A stretch of 64,000 nt of DNA from Halomonas nitroreducens (GCF_003966155.1 NZ_RXNS01000007.1:62001-126000), one strand, 5' to 3'. Counted from the stretch's first letter, positions 7,629-17,333 are shown. Translations and numbers: made by a program. Notes: generated from the letters alone by a model not told the origin.

Positions 7629-9503
7629 ATGCTGACTTCCCTGAGACTGCGAATCCTGGTCGCCACCCTGGTGGTGATCGCCGTGGCGTTGATCATCAAC
7701 GGCGCGGCCGGCTACTACACCGTCAAATCCCACAACGATCGACAGATCGCCCAGCAACTCGATGCCATCGCCAGCGGCAATGCCCTGGCCATCGAGGAAT
7801 GGATCGCCGCCCGCTCCCGCATGGTCGAAGCGGCCCGCGAGCCGGTCACCGGCGAGGCGCCGACCCGGGCGCTGATCCAGCTCGCCGAGTCAGGCGGCTT
7901 CCTGTCGACCTATCTCGGCCGGCCCGACGGCAGCCTGACCTCCTCCGACGGCTGGGTCCCGCCCGACGACTATGACCCGCGCCAGCGGGGCTGGTATCTC
8001 GCCGCCACCGAGCGCGACGAGACCATCGTCTCGCTGCCCTACGTCGACGCCAATACCGGTGGCATGGTGGTCACCGTCGCCACCCCGGTGAAGCGCAACG
8101 GCCGGCTGGTGGGCGTGATCGGCGGCGACGTGGTGATCGACAAGCTGATCGCGCAGGTCGCCGCCATCCGACCCACGCCCTCGAGCTTCGCCTTCCTGAG
8201 CAGCGAGGGCGAGACCCTGATCGCCCACCCCGATGCCGACCTGACCCTCGAGCCGCTGAGCCGGGTGAGCGAGCGGCTGACGCCGGCCTTCATGGCGGAG
8301 TTGGGCAGGGGCGAGGCGGCCTGGCGGCCGGTGGTCGTCGACGAGGCCGACAAGCGCCTTGCCGTGACGCCCATCGCCGGCAGCGACTGGGAGCTGGGGG
8401 TGGTCCTCGACGAGCACGAGGCCACCGCCGGGCTGCGCGGGCTGATGAGCGCCTCCGCGATCACCCTGGTGGGGGTGGCACTGGGCGCGGCGCTGCTGCT
8501 CGGCGCCCTGCTCAAGGTGGTCTTCCGCCGGCTGCTGGCGGTGCGCGATGCCATGGAGAACGTGGCCAGCGGCAGCGGCGACCTGACCCGGCGCCTGCCC
8601 GAGGACGGCAACGACGAGGTGGCGCAGATCGCCAATGCCTTCAATCGCTTCGTCTCGCGCATGGAGTCGGTGATGCTGACCATCCGCGACAGCAGCGAGT
8701 CGGTGCGGGTGGCCGCCACCGAGATCGCCACCGGCGGCCAGGACCTCTCGCGGCGTACCGAGAACGCCGCCTCCAGCCTGCAGCAGACCTCCGCCTCCAT
8801 GGAGGAGATCACCAGCACCGTGGAGCACACCGCCGAGTCCTCCCGCCAGGCCAACGGCCTGGCCGAGTCGGCCACCAGCGTGGCGCGTCGCGGCGGCGAG
8901 GCGGTCGACCAGGTGGTGACGACCATGCAGGGCATCACCGATTCCTCGCGCCGGATCAGCGAGATCGTCAGCGTGATGGACGGCATCGCCTTCCAGACCA
9001 ACCTGCTGGCGCTCAACGCCTCGGTGGAGGCCGCCCGGGCCGGCGAGCAGGGCCGCGGCTTCGCGGTGGTCGCCGGCGAGGTGCGCCAGCTGGCCAGCCG
9101 CTCGGCCGAGGCCGCCAAGCAGATCAAGGGGCTGATCGACACCTCCGCGGCGCGCACCGAGGAGGGCGCCACCCAGGTGCGCCAGGCCGGCGAGACCATG
9201 GCGGAACTCGTCGAGAGCGTCACCCGGGTCGCCGACGTGCTCGGCGAGATCACCGCCGCCACCGGCGAGCAGAGCGACGGCATCGGCCAGGTCAATGTGG
9301 CGGTCTCCGAGCTCGACCGCATGACCCAGCAGAACGCCGCCCTGGTGGAGGAATCCACCACCGCCGCCGAGCAGCTCAAGGACCAGGCCAACCGCCTGGC
9401 CGAGGCGGTGGGCGGCTTTACCCTGAGCCAGTGTTCAAACGCGGCCTTGAGCGGATACGAGGCGCGTCCGGCGTTGCCGAGTCGCGAGGCCGAGCCGGCC
9501 TGA
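7629..9503 (+). CDS. Methyl-accepting chemotaxis protein, dCache type
   Basis: A 624-residue transmembrane chemoreceptor. TM1 spans about 8-28 ([20 protein letters not shown]). The periplasmic part (about 30-275) has double-Cache features such as [12 protein letters not shown] and [13 protein letters not shown]2 lies at about 283-303, followed by HAMP ([21 protein letters not shown]) and a full MA signalling domain with the conserved hairpin tip [20 protein letters not shown]. dCache MCPs usually bind amino acids or organic acids; the ligand here is not predictable. The C-terminus ends SREAEPA and lacks a CheR-tethering WxxF peptide. ATG 7629 begins [10 protein letters not shown] directly before TM1. 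It is monocistronic under a strong sigma-28 promoter. Confidence 0.92.
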   Translation: MLTSLRLRILVATLVVIAVALIINGAAGYYTVKSHNDRQIAQQLDAIASGNALAIEEWIAARSRMVEAAREPVTGEAPTRALIQLAESGGFLSTYLGRPDGSLTSSDGWVPPDDYDPRQRGWYLAATERDETIVSLPYVDANTGGMVVTVATPVKRNGRLVGVIGGDVVIDKLIAQVAAIRPTPSSFAFLSSEGETLIAHPDADLTLEPLSRVSERLTPAFMAELGRGEAAWRPVVVDEADKRLAVTPIAGSDWELGVVLDEHEATAGLRGLMSASAITLVGVALGAALLLGALLKVVFRRLLAVRDAMENVASGSGDLTRRLPEDGNDEVAQIANAFNRFVSRMESVMLTIRDSSESVRVAATEIATGGQDLSRRTENAASSLQQTSASMEEITSTVEHTAESSRQANGLAESATSVARRGGEAVDQVVTTMQGITDSSRRISEIVSVMDGIAFQTNLLALNASVEAARAGEQGRGFAVVAGEVRQLASRSAEAAKQIKGLIDTSAARTEEGATQVRQAGETMAELVESVTRVADVLGEITAATGEQSDGIGQVNVAVSELDRMTQQNAALVEESTTAAEQLKDQANRLAEAVGGFTLSQCSNAALSGYEARPALPSREAEPA

Positions 9504-9594
9504 GGCATCATTCTGGCGCTTGCGGGGCCAGGGAGGGCTCTGCGCCGTTGCTTGCCCCGAGCTCGGGGATGGCCACCCGGTGGCAGTCAAGGGC

Positions 9595-9621
9595 TAAAGT
9601 CGCCTGTAACGCTGCCGATAA
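9595..9621 (+). promoter_or_regulatory. Sigma-28 promoter for fliD
   Basis: TAAAGTCG at 9595-9602 and a perfect GCCGATAA at 9614-9621, with TAAA-N15-GCCGATAA spacing. It lies 43 bases before the fliD ATG. Confidence 0.8.
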
Positions 9622-9664
9622 CACTTGGCAAATCCGCTAACAGGCGCTTGAAGGGGCACTTTCC

Positions 9665-11014
9665 ATGGCAAGCATTTCATCACTTGGCGTTGGGTCCGGT
9701 CTCGATCTCGGCGGCCTGCTCGATCAGCTGCGTTCGGCGGAGCGGCAGAAGCTCACCCCGATCGTCGAGCAGAAGACGGAAGAGGAGGCCAGGATCTCGG
9801 CCTTCGGCCGGCTGCAGTCCGGCCTGGAGAAGTTCCAGACGGCGGTGGATACGCTCAACGACGCGTCCACCTATAGCAACCTGACTGCCAGCGTGCTGGG
9901 TGAGGGCATGACCGCCACCACCAGCGATGACGCGAACGCGGGCAGCTATGAGATCACCGTGAACCAGACCGCGCGCGCCGGCAGTCTGGCCAGCACGCAG
10001 GTGACCGACCTGGACGCTCCGCTGACCGGGGCGAATGCTAGCCTGGATCTAACCTTCGGCGATGGCTCCACCACCAGTGTCGCCCTGACGGAAGGCGCTA
10101 CCCTCGGGGAGATTCGCGACACCATCAACGCGGACGCCGCCGCCGGCGTGGATGCCTCCATCATCAACGACGGCACCGGCTATCGTCTGGTGCTCAGCTC
10201 TCGCGAGAGCGGGGCCGATGCGGGTGTCAACGGCATGACGTTTACCAATGCAGACGCTTCCCTGGCCGAGGATGCCGCGACCCTGCAGGCCGGGCGCGAT
10301 GCCGAGATGGACATCAACGGCATCGCCATCACCAGCACCACCAATACCGTGGAAGATGCTATCCAGGGCGTGACGCTGGAGCTGGAGCCCTCGGCCTCCG
10401 GCGAGACCCTGAGCCTGACGGTGGCGCCGGACACCGAGTCGCTCAAGGAAGCGGTGAAGGATTTCGTGTCGGCCTACAACGAGATGAAATCGACTGTCGG
10501 TCGCATGACCAAGGCCACCGGCGATGTGGAAACCGCCGGCGAGCTGGTGGGTGACCGTAAGGTGCGCACCATCGAGTCGCGACTCAGCCGCGATCTGACC
10601 AACCCCAGCAGTGGGGGCGACCTGGAGATCATGTCGTCGGTGGGCATTTCCCTGAACGACAGCGGTCGCCTGGAACTCGACGAGGACAAGCTGGACGAGG
10701 TGATCGCCGACAATCCCGAGGGGCTGCAGGGTTTCTTCGCCGGTACCAGCGAGGACGGCGGCTTCGCGGGGCGCCTGGCGTCCAGTCTCGACAATATGCT
10801 CGATACCGATGGCATGATCGAGCGCGCCATCGATAGCGCAGAGAGCCGGGTCGACCGCATCGAGGATCGCTACGATCGAACCGAGCGGCATATCAATCGT
10901 ACCTTGGAGCGCTATCGTAGCCAGTTCAGCCAGCTGGATGGCATGATCGCCCAGATGAACTCCACCAGCGCCTATCTCTCCCAGCAACTGAGCGCGCTCA
11001 ACCAGCAAAGTTGA
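9665..11014 (+). CDS. fliD: Flagellar cap protein FliD (HAP2)
   Basis: A 449-residue filament cap protein that promotes flagellin polymerisation at the filament tip. The N-terminus (MASISSLGVGSGLDLGGLLDQL) is the classic FliD start. The FliD_N domain (about 10-110), a central variable region with flagellin IN-like motifs (GIAITSTTNTVEDAIQGVTLEL) and the FliD_C coiled coil (about 225-445, ending YLSQQLSALNQQS) are all present. The length is typical for the family. It is transcribed alone: promoter upstream, large hairpin downstream. The FliT and FliS chaperones are encoded 16 kb away. Confidence 0.96.
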   Translation: MASISSLGVGSGLDLGGLLDQLRSAERQKLTPIVEQKTEEEARISAFGRLQSGLEKFQTAVDTLNDASTYSNLTASVLGEGMTATTSDDANAGSYEITVNQTARAGSLASTQVTDLDAPLTGANASLDLTFGDGSTTSVALTEGATLGEIRDTINADAAAGVDASIINDGTGYRLVLSSRESGADAGVNGMTFTNADASLAEDAATLQAGRDAEMDINGIAITSTTNTVEDAIQGVTLELEPSASGETLSLTVAPDTESLKEAVKDFVSAYNEMKSTVGRMTKATGDVETAGELVGDRKVRTIESRLSRDLTNPSSGGDLEIMSSVGISLNDSGRLELDEDKLDEVIADNPEGLQGFFAGTSEDGGFAGRLASSLDNMLDTDGMIERAIDSAESRVDRIEDRYDRTERHINRTLERYRSQFSQLDGMIAQMNSTSAYLSQQLSALNQQS

Positions 11015-11026
11015 TGCGGACGCTCC

Positions 11027-11063
11027 CGTCGCTCCGGGCATCGCCACGATGGCCGGGGCGACG
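11027..11063 (+). terminator. Long hairpin after fliD
   Basis: CGTCGC-CCGG-CATCG pairs with CGATG-CCGG-GCGACG around a CCA loop, interrupted only by two single-base mismatches. The stem begins 12 bases after the fliD stop. It lacks a clean T-run (AGCTTTGTG follows), so it may terminate or simply stabilise the transcript. Confidence 0.45.
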
Positions 11064-11348
11064 AGCTTTGTGACCCCAGCTACCCCAAGAGTGCAACGTG
11101 TTGCGTGATCGGCACCGCCAGGCGCCTCGGCCTGGCCTCGTGACTGGTGCTGGATCGGTGTCATTTTCCGGAAATCTGTGAAGAACCTAAAAAATGCTTG
11201 CCGCCCCCTAAAGTTTCCTGGCGAGACACCGTTATAGGGAGTAACGGCCAACGGCGCCGTTGTGGCAGGGCCCAATGTCGGGCCGTCAACCAGGACCCGA
11301 AGCGGGCCTCCGCCGCTGGAGCCCTCAACAGCTAGGAAGGTACTCACC
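11064..11348 (+). other. fliC upstream region and 5' leader
   Basis: No gene in these bases. They hold the sigma-28 promoter at 11209-11235 and a leader of about 105 bases. The leader contains the perfect palindrome AACGGCGCCGTT (11250-11261) and the inverted repeat GGCCC/GGGCC (11269-11284), which may fold in the flagellin mRNA. The Shine-Dalgarno GGAAGG precedes the ATG at 11349. Confidence 0.5.
11209..11235 (+). promoter_or_regulatory. Sigma-28 promoter for flagellin
   Basis: A perfect -35 TAAAGTTT (11209-11216), 11 bases, then ACCGTTAT (11228-11235), which matches GCCGATAA at five of eight positions. Confidence 0.7.
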
Positions 11349-12167
11349 ATGTCCGTGATCAATACCAACATCACCGCTCTGATCGGCCAGAACAACCTGC
11401 GTGAATCCCAGGATATGCTGTCCAAGGCTCAGGAGCGCCTCTCCTCCGGCATGCGCATCAACAGCGCCGCCGACGACGCTGCCGGTCAGGCCATCGCCAA
11501 CCGCATGAGCGCCCAGATCACCGGGATGAGCCAGGCCAGCCGTAACGCCAACGACGGCATCTCGCTGGTGCAGACCATGGAAGGCGGCCTCGACCAGATC
11601 AGCGACAACCTGCAGCGCATCCGTGAGCTGGCGGTGCAGGGCGCCAACGACACCAACACCGCTGAGGATCGCGCTTCCATCCAGCTGGAGATCGACGAGC
11701 GTGTCTCCGAGATCACCCGTGTCGCCGAGTCCACCAAGTTCAACGGCACCGAGTTGCTGAGCAACGCCACCACCCTGAGCATGCAGATCGGCGCCAACAC
11801 CTCTGCCGCCGACCAGATCGATGTCGCGACCGTGTCCATGACCGCCGGTGACCTGACTGTTGATACTCTGGCGGTGGACACCTTCACGAATGCGCAGGAC
11901 GCTATCACCGCTGTAGACTCCGCCCTGCAGCAGATCGACGATCAGCGCGCTACCCTGGGCGCCACCCTCAATCGCTTCGACTCTGTGGTCCAGAACCTCG
12001 AGAGCAATAGCACCAATCTGACCGAGGCGCGTTCGCGCATCGAGGACGCCGACTACGCGCAGGAGGTGTCGAACATGACCAAGGCCAACATCCTCCAGCA
12101 GGCCGGTACCTCCATGCTGGCCCAGGCCAACCAGACGCCGCAGAGCGTGCTGTCCCTGCTGGGCTAA
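11349..12167 (+). CDS. fliC: Flagellin FliC (short type)
   Basis: Filament subunit of 272 residues. The D0/D1 N-terminal helices (MSVINTNITALIGQNNLRES, RINSAADDAAGQAIANRM) and C-terminal helices (ARSRIEDADYAQEVSNMTK, ending PQSVLSLLG) are fully conserved. Between them is only a small Ser/Thr-rich segment (about 135-190) in place of the large D2/D3 domains, so the filament is built from a minimal flagellin. ATG 11349 is chosen because the canonical MSVINTN begins there after a GGAAGG ribosome site. The glycosyltransferase-like gene that follows makes surface-exposed Ser/Thr of the central segment plausible glycan sites. Confidence 0.97.
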   Translation: MSVINTNITALIGQNNLRESQDMLSKAQERLSSGMRINSAADDAAGQAIANRMSAQITGMSQASRNANDGISLVQTMEGGLDQISDNLQRIRELAVQGANDTNTAEDRASIQLEIDERVSEITRVAESTKFNGTELLSNATTLSMQIGANTSAADQIDVATVSMTAGDLTVDTLAVDTFTNAQDAITAVDSALQQIDDQRATLGATLNRFDSVVQNLESNSTNLTEARSRIEDADYAQEVSNMTKANILQQAGTSMLAQANQTPQSVLSLLG

Positions 12168-12205
12168 GCATCACCCGGCATCACGGCCTGGTGCCGTGGA
12201 AATAA

Positions 12206-12239
12206 GAGGCTGGCCTTCGGGCCGGCCTCATTTGTTTCT
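12206..12239 (+). terminator. Rho-independent terminator of fliC
   Basis: A 10-bp stem, GAGGCTGGCC/GGCCGGCCTC (one T-G pair), closed by a TTCG loop and followed by ATTTGTTTCT. It lies 38 bases after the flagellin stop. Confidence 0.85.
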
Positions 12240-12370
12240 AAAGGGAGGCAAAACAGTGGAAAAGTGGCCGGTCTTGGGGGGTATTCGTGCGAGTGTCGTA
12301 GACGCTCAGGCGCTATCGTAGTCAGCATCCCGTAAGACTCTCCGAAATTGACCGGCAAGGTGGTGTTCTC

Positions 12371-15262
12371 ATGGCCAGGAAACAGGCGTGTCGACCTTCA
12401 AAACACAAGATGCCTCAGGCCGCGCATAGCCTGAAACCGACTGACGTGCAGGTTTTCGAATCGGCATTTGCCCGGCAGGACTATCACCGGGCGCTGCAAC
12501 TCGCGGAATCCTTGGTGAGTCGTTCTCCTGCATCTCCTCAGGCCCATGAGCTGTGTGCCAACTCCTTGGGGCGACTGGAGCGTCTGGAGGAAGCCGTCGA
12601 AGCGATGCAGAAGGCGGTTGACCTGGCCGAGCGTGCCAGTGCCGGACAGCGGCTGAAGCTCGCTCAGTATCAGGTTCTGGCAGGCAAGGCCTCTCATGCC
12701 GTCAGCTTGCTGGAAGGCCTCGTCCAGGAAGAGCCGGAGAACGTCATGGCCTTGGCCTGGCTGAGTCGTGCCCACCATCAGCTTGGCCAGAACAGTCGGG
12801 GGCTGGAGGTCAATGACTGCCTCATGGCGCTGGAGTACCATCATGAGGAAGGCTTGCTGTGGCGTTCTCGCATCCTCGACCAGCTATCACGGCATGACGA
12901 AACGCTGGAGACCTTGCGCAAGCTGCATGAAGTTAACCCTCGCCGTGTAGGTGTGCTCAATCATATGGCCTCCCTCTTCACCAAGGAGGGCGATTACGAT
13001 GAAGCCGAAAAGCATTATCGTGAAGAACTAGCGCTCGACCCTTCAAACGGGAAAGTGCACTCGAACTTCTGGATGTCGTCGCACTATAATCCGGCCTACG
13101 ATGCCGGGTCTCTGTTCCGCATGGCCATCGAGTGGGATCGGCACTTCAGTGAGCGGTCGTCCCGGGGGCGAGCCGAGACGGTTAAAGATGCCGGTAAACG
13201 ACTGCGAATTGGCCTCCTCTCCGGAGGTTTCAGGATGCATCCGGTCGGTCAGATGATCCTCCCGGCTCTCCAGAACCTTCCTAACGATCAGTTCGAGCTG
13301 GTCTTTTACAGCTCCAACCAGTACGTCGATAAGCTGACCCAGAGCGTACAGACGCTGGCCTATCGCTGGCAGTCCATTGAAGGGTTGAGCGATAGTCAGC
13401 TGGATAAGAAGGTTCGTGAAGACGAGATCGATATTCTGATCGATATGAATGGTGCGGGGGAGGGAAGCCGCTATCGCACACTAACCCGTGAACCCGCTCC
13501 CCTGATCGTCAAGTGGGTGGGGGGGCTCGTCAATACCACAGGGCTCGAGAGCGTCGATTACTTGCTTAGCGACCACATCGAGACGCCCGAGGGTGTCGAT
13601 AAGCGTTATACAGAAAAGCTGATCAGGTTGCCCGACGACTATATCTGCTACCACTTTCCCCGCCATGCCCCGGCATGCAACGGGCTTCCCGCCCTGGCCA
13701 ATGGCTACATTACCTTCGGCTGTCTGAACAACCCGGCCAAGCTGTCGGCCCCCCTGCTCCAGGAATGGTCAACGCTGCTCAAGGAAGTTCCCAACAGCAA
13801 ACTGTTGCTTCGAGGGGTCCAGTTCGAGAGTAAGCGTTTCCGCGGCAAGATCACAGCCATCTTCTCCGAGCATGGTATTAGCGAAGATCGTCTCTTGCTG
13901 GAGGGGCCCGCAAAGCACGAAGAGTTTCTGGAGACCTATCAGCGTATCGATATTGCGCTAGATACCTGGCCCTACTCTGGGGGGCTGACTACCTGCGAGT
14001 CGCTGTTGATGGGCGTGCCCGTCGTCACACGGACAGGACCGACCTTCGCTGGCCGTCATAGTGCCACCCATCTGACGAATGCAGGCCTTCCCGAGCTTGT
14101 CACTGATAACTGGGACGACTTCCGTGCTCGCGCCAGGGAGCTGGCTGATGACCTGCCCAACCTGGCAGTGATTCGCGCCGCGCTGCGGACCATCCTGTTG
14201 GATTCACCCATCTGTAACGGGCCGCGCTTTGCCTCTCACCTGATCACGGCACTGCGTGCCATCTGGCAGCGTCACTGCGTAGGCAAGGCACCGGAGGCCC
14301 TGAGCTTCAGCAAGAGCGGTGCGGCGCAGTTCGCCGATGAAGATACACCCGTCAAACTGGCCCTGGCGTCTCAGGCCCAAGGCTTCGACTGGCAGCTCGA
14401 GAGTCCCGTTCTCACCGTAGATAACGGTGCCGTGCTGGCCATGAGGCGCGACGCCCGTGAGCTGCTGGGCAGTGGCCGGGTCGTCATGCTGAGCTTCGAC
14501 CCCGCTGGCAAGATGGAGACGGTGGACCATCTTGCACAGTATGGCGAGATTCAGCACTTTCCCTATACGTCGTTGGGAGATGGTCAGCCTGCGCCCCTTT
14601 ATCTCGCTGAAGGGCTGGAGCCGACGTCGCTGGCACCTATCGATAATGATGGCGAGCTTGAAACCCATGAGATTCCCACCGTGGCGCTCGATGGTATCGT
14701 GGGACTGCCGAATATTGATGTGCTTGCACTGGATGCATGCCACGATAATCTTTCAGTTTTGGGGAATGCATTCGAGGCGCTGCAGAATGCCTTTGCGATC
14801 CAGGTGGGTGTCGCTTTCGAGCCCGTTTCGGAACATCATCCTGATTTCTCGAGGGTGCAGTCGCTGATGCGAGAGATGGGTTTCCGGTTCCACTGTTTCG
14901 TCAGCGAGAAAAAGAAGAGCTGGTTCCCTGAAGGTGCGGTTGTCGAATCGCGTACGGCTTCTGAGTTGAAAGTTGTAGAAGCGCTCTTTATTCCCGGTCA
15001 TGACCGCATGGGCAGCTTTAGTGTTGCGCAAAGAGTAAGGCTTGCCTTTATCCTGCATGCCCTTTTCGGGGCCAATGATGTCGCTTTCCGAATCTTGAGT
15101 GATGTGGATGAGAGCCTCGCCATACAATATCTGGATGACGAGAGACTTGTGAGCTCAACAAGTGATGCCGGTACAGTGGGGCCAGAGATATCCTCTCATG
15201 CTGTAGATGAGGAGGAGACCATTGCTGTTGAGCTGGAAAAACTAATGAACGAAGAATGGTGA
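12371..15262 (+). CDS. TPR/O-GlcNAc-transferase-like (SPINDLY family) glycosyltransferase with FkbM-like C-terminal domain
   Basis: A 963-residue fusion. Residues about 25-245 form tetratricopeptide repeats (EAEKHYREELALDPSNGK). Residues about 275-640 match the GT41 OGT catalytic region: IGLLSGGFRMHPVGQM with its histidine, CLNNPAKLSAPLLQEW with its lysine, and LDTWPYSGGLTTCESLLMG with the nucleotide-sugar-binding aspartate. Residues about 680-850 resemble the FkbM methyltransferase fold (IPTVALDGIVGLPNIDVLALDA), but a complete SAM-binding glycine motif is not obvious, so activity is uncertain. Its position directly after fliC suggests it glycosylates flagellin in the cytoplasm. GC content falls towards the 3' end. 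A modest AAGGTGG site precedes ATG 12371. Confidence 0.85.
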   Translation: MARKQACRPSKHKMPQAAHSLKPTDVQVFESAFARQDYHRALQLAESLVSRSPASPQAHELCANSLGRLERLEEAVEAMQKAVDLAERASAGQRLKLAQYQVLAGKASHAVSLLEGLVQEEPENVMALAWLSRAHHQLGQNSRGLEVNDCLMALEYHHEEGLLWRSRILDQLSRHDETLETLRKLHEVNPRRVGVLNHMASLFTKEGDYDEAEKHYREELALDPSNGKVHSNFWMSSHYNPAYDAGSLFRMAIEWDRHFSERSSRGRAETVKDAGKRLRIGLLSGGFRMHPVGQMILPALQNLPNDQFELVFYSSNQYVDKLTQSVQTLAYRWQSIEGLSDSQLDKKVREDEIDILIDMNGAGEGSRYRTLTREPAPLIVKWVGGLVNTTGLESVDYLLSDHIETPEGVDKRYTEKLIRLPDDYICYHFPRHAPACNGLPALANGYITFGCLNNPAKLSAPLLQEWSTLLKEVPNSKLLLRGVQFESKRFRGKITAIFSEHGISEDRLLLEGPAKHEEFLETYQRIDIALDTWPYSGGLTTCESLLMGVPVVTRTGPTFAGRHSATHLTNAGLPELVTDNWDDFRARARELADDLPNLAVIRAALRTILLDSPICNGPRFASHLITALRAIWQRHCVGKAPEALSFSKSGAAQFADEDTPVKLALASQAQGFDWQLESPVLTVDNGAVLAMRRDARELLGSGRVVMLSFDPAGKMETVDHLAQYGEIQHFPYTSLGDGQPAPLYLAEGLEPTSLAPIDNDGELETHEIPTVALDGIVGLPNIDVLALDACHDNLSVLGNAFEALQNAFAIQVGVAFEPVSEHHPDFSRVQSLMREMGFRFHCFVSEKKKSWFPEGAVVESRTASELKVVEALFIPGHDRMGSFSVAQRVRLAFILHALFGANDVAFRILSDVDESLAIQYLDDERLVSSTSDAGTVGPEISSHAVDEEETIAVELEKLMNEEW

Positions 15263-15271
15263 GGTGAAATT

Positions 15272-15841
15272 ATGATGCCGCCTATCAACAAGAAGCCGGA
15301 ACAGGGAAAGTGTGAAGCAGCTCAGAAGGAAGCGCCTGTGGCATCCTCTCGAGAAAGTGAGTTCATGGCGCTTTTAAAAACTGCAAAGAAGAGTGAGTTG
15401 GCAGCTATGGCCAAGCTGCTTATGCCTTTTATCGCTCAGGCAGAGCTGGGGCAAATCCGGATTTGGGGAGAATCGAGTCGACTTCATCTGGAGAGGGCGA
15501 CGATTTCCGTGAATGATCTACTCGTCAATACTCGATCAGGCCACGTCACGGTGGAAGAAGAATGCTTCTTCGGTCATCGCTGTATGCTGCTGACTGGTAC
15601 TCATGACTATACGAAGACGGGCCGTGAGCGCCTGTTGGCAGTACCTGATTCTGGCCGGGATATTCATGTTAAGCACGGTGTATGGCTCGGCTCCGACGTC
15701 ACGGTGCTTGGTCCGGCCGTCATCGGGGAAAATTCCGTGGTTGCTGCCGGTAGTCTAGTGACGGGGGATGTACCACCTAACACGATCGTGGCGGGGCGTC
15801 CTGCAAAACCCGTGAAAAAGATTGATGGTACTGCGCTATGA
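15272..15841 (+). CDS. Hexapeptide-repeat acyl/acetyltransferase
   Basis: A 189-residue left-handed beta-helix transferase. Residues about 80-185 carry the repeats: VTVEEECFFGHRCMLL, GTHDYTKTG with a candidate catalytic histidine, VWLGSDVTVLGPAVIGENSVVAAGSLV, and the typical C-terminal AGRPAKPVKK. The first 75 residues are a lysine/glutamate-rich helical extension. The family uses acetyl-CoA or another acyl-CoA to modify sugars or nucleotide sugars. It starts 9 bases after the OGT-like gene and overlaps the sulfotransferase-like gene by 4 bases (ATGA), so the three form one operon. Base composition is clearly more AT-rich than the surrounding flagellar genes, which suggests transfer. Confidence 0.85.
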   Translation: MMPPINKKPEQGKCEAAQKEAPVASSRESEFMALLKTAKKSELAAMAKLLMPFIAQAELGQIRIWGESSRLHLERATISVNDLLVNTRSGHVTVEEECFFGHRCMLLTGTHDYTKTGRERLLAVPDSGRDIHVKHGVWLGSDVTVLGPAVIGENSVVAAGSLVTGDVPPNTIVAGRPAKPVKKIDGTAL

Positions 15842-16665
15842 GTTTGACGACTAAAAACCTTGTTTTTACTGTGACACACGGCAGAACAGGCACCACCATG
15901 CTTACGGAGGTCTTCAAGATGTTTGATGATACTCTGTCAGAACACGAGCCGGAGCCCAACTACGCTAAGGTGTTTCCGCACGTTAAAGATGATCCCAGGC
16001 ACGCACTCGGTTTCTTAGAAAATAAGCTTTCGCGTATCGAAGCTATTGCACAGTCAAATTATGTGGAAACCAGCAATGTGTTTGGCAAAGGGTTTCTTGT
16101 TCCGCTTTTGCGAATGGGGGTGAAGCCAGGGCTGGTTTTCTTGAATCGTAATTTCAGGGAAACAGCGAAGAGTCTGTTCAAGAGGGGGAGTACTCCCATG
16201 CGTACAGAGCGGGGAAGGCATTACTCCGCTGATCCTAGAGCTCCGGGAAGTCTTCCCGTTTTTTCTCCGGATAAGCTCTCCGACTACCAGCTATGTTTTT
16301 GGGGTGTGCTGGATTCCTATTACCGTCAGCTCATGGCCCAGTCCATCTATGACGAGGAGGGTGGTGTGTATCATTGGGTGACAGCCAATGATTTCCATGA
16401 TTTTGAGAAGACCCTAGAGGTGGGGCGGAACTTTGGGCTGGAAGTTTCGGATTTGGAGAAGGCTAGAGATTATCATGGTTCTGTCGTGCGGGAGCATCAT
16501 AACCCTAATCGTGGCGGTCGTGATGCCGGCTGTATGGATTTTGCCGGTCAAGAAATAGAAGTTCTTGACCGAGTTTCATTTTTCGTGCCAAGACTTGTGG
16601 ACGAATTTCTGGCGGGAGACTTTATTGGCCATGATGTCGTCGAGGCAATCTATGGGGGTAGGTAA
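15838..16665 (+). CDS. Sulfotransferase-like protein
   Basis: A 275-residue protein with an N-terminal P-loop-like PAPS-binding motif, THGRTGTTML (13-22), as in sulfotransferase families, and a later GLVFLNRNFRETAKSLF segment resembling the 3'-phosphate-binding strand-helix. No signal peptide is seen, so it is probably cytoplasmic. The assignment to sulfotransferases rests on these two motifs and the size; I cannot name a substrate. It is the last gene of the flagellin-adjacent operon, has low GC content and atypical codon use, and ends 120 bases before the minus-strand SprA-like pseudogene. Sulfation of a flagellin glycan is an inference from position. Confidence 0.7.
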   Translation: MSLTTKNLVFTVTHGRTGTTMLTEVFKMFDDTLSEHEPEPNYAKVFPHVKDDPRHALGFLENKLSRIEAIAQSNYVETSNVFGKGFLVPLLRMGVKPGLVFLNRNFRETAKSLFKRGSTPMRTERGRHYSADPRAPGSLPVFSPDKLSDYQLCFWGVLDSYYRQLMAQSIYDEEGGVYHWVTANDFHDFEKTLEVGRNFGLEVSDLEKARDYHGSVVREHHNPNRGGRDAGCMDFAGQEIEVLDRVSFFVPRLVDEFLAGDFIGHDVVEAIYGGR

Positions 16666-16743
16666 GTAGGTGTCGGGTTCCTGGTGATTGATTACGCGCT
16701 TGGCAAATCCCCCGGCCGTTTGGCTTGCCATTCCTTCATCGAT

Positions 16744-16762
16744 GCCATCGTTGACTGATGGC
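16744..16762. repeat. Small inverted repeat between convergent genes
   Basis: GCCATC and GATGGC are separated by seven bases, between the convergent sulfotransferase-like gene and SprA-like pseudogene. It could act as a bidirectional terminator, but there is no T-run. Confidence 0.3.
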
Positions 16763-16785
16763 GTAGCTCTCTGAAGTCTGGGAGA

Positions 16786-17333
16786 TCAGGCAACAGACGG
16801 TCGGGTGCGGTTGCCCTCGCGTGCTTGCTCGATCTCGCCCCGCTGCTGAGCCAGCTCGAGCTGGGCGGTGAGCAGCTTCTGGCTGGCCTGGGCGGCCACC
16901 TGGTGATCCTTGGTCAAGGTGTCGGTCGGTGCCAGGGCAGCGGCGATGATCTGCTGCATCGTCTCGATGGTGGCCTGGGGGGCGCCCTTCACCTCTCCGT
17001 AGTCGAAGGGCACCTCGCCGGCCACGGCGTAGCGATCGCCGTCCGGGCCCGCTGGTACTCGTAGCTCGGTGAGCCCACGTAGGGCCCGCCAGTGATCTGG
17101 TGGGCCTTCTCGTGTGCCCGGGGCTCCCGGTCGATGCGTTCGAGCTGCTTGACCTCATGCCGCTCGGCCTCGCTGAGCGCGTGGCCATTGGGCTTGGTGG
17201 GCGTGTCCACGGTGGCGGGAGAATCGACTCGCCTGGTCGAGTCTTGCGGCCCCGAGTCGTCGGGGCCAATGGCGCGCTGGACTTCCGTGATCATGGACGG
17301 GTAGGCGGGTGTCACGACAGGGGAAGCCAGCAT
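16786..17333 (-). pseudogene. SprA-like putative metallopeptidase, frameshifted
   Basis: The frame from ATG 17333 encodes an SprA-family protein, with LSEAERHEVKQLERIDREPRAHEKAHQ. The HExxH zinc motif is at residues 74-78, followed by the family hallmark GGPYVGSPSYEYQR. Directly after this the frame is lost near 17044-17051. The family sequence resumes one base out of phase (expected GPDGDRYAV, then AGEVPFDYGEVKG, TIETMQQIIAAALAP) and runs to 16786. Restoring one G in the CGGGCCC run repairs it. It is either a recent pseudogene or a homopolymer error in the sequence. The Pro/Thr-rich N-terminus is normal for the family. Confidence 0.8.
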
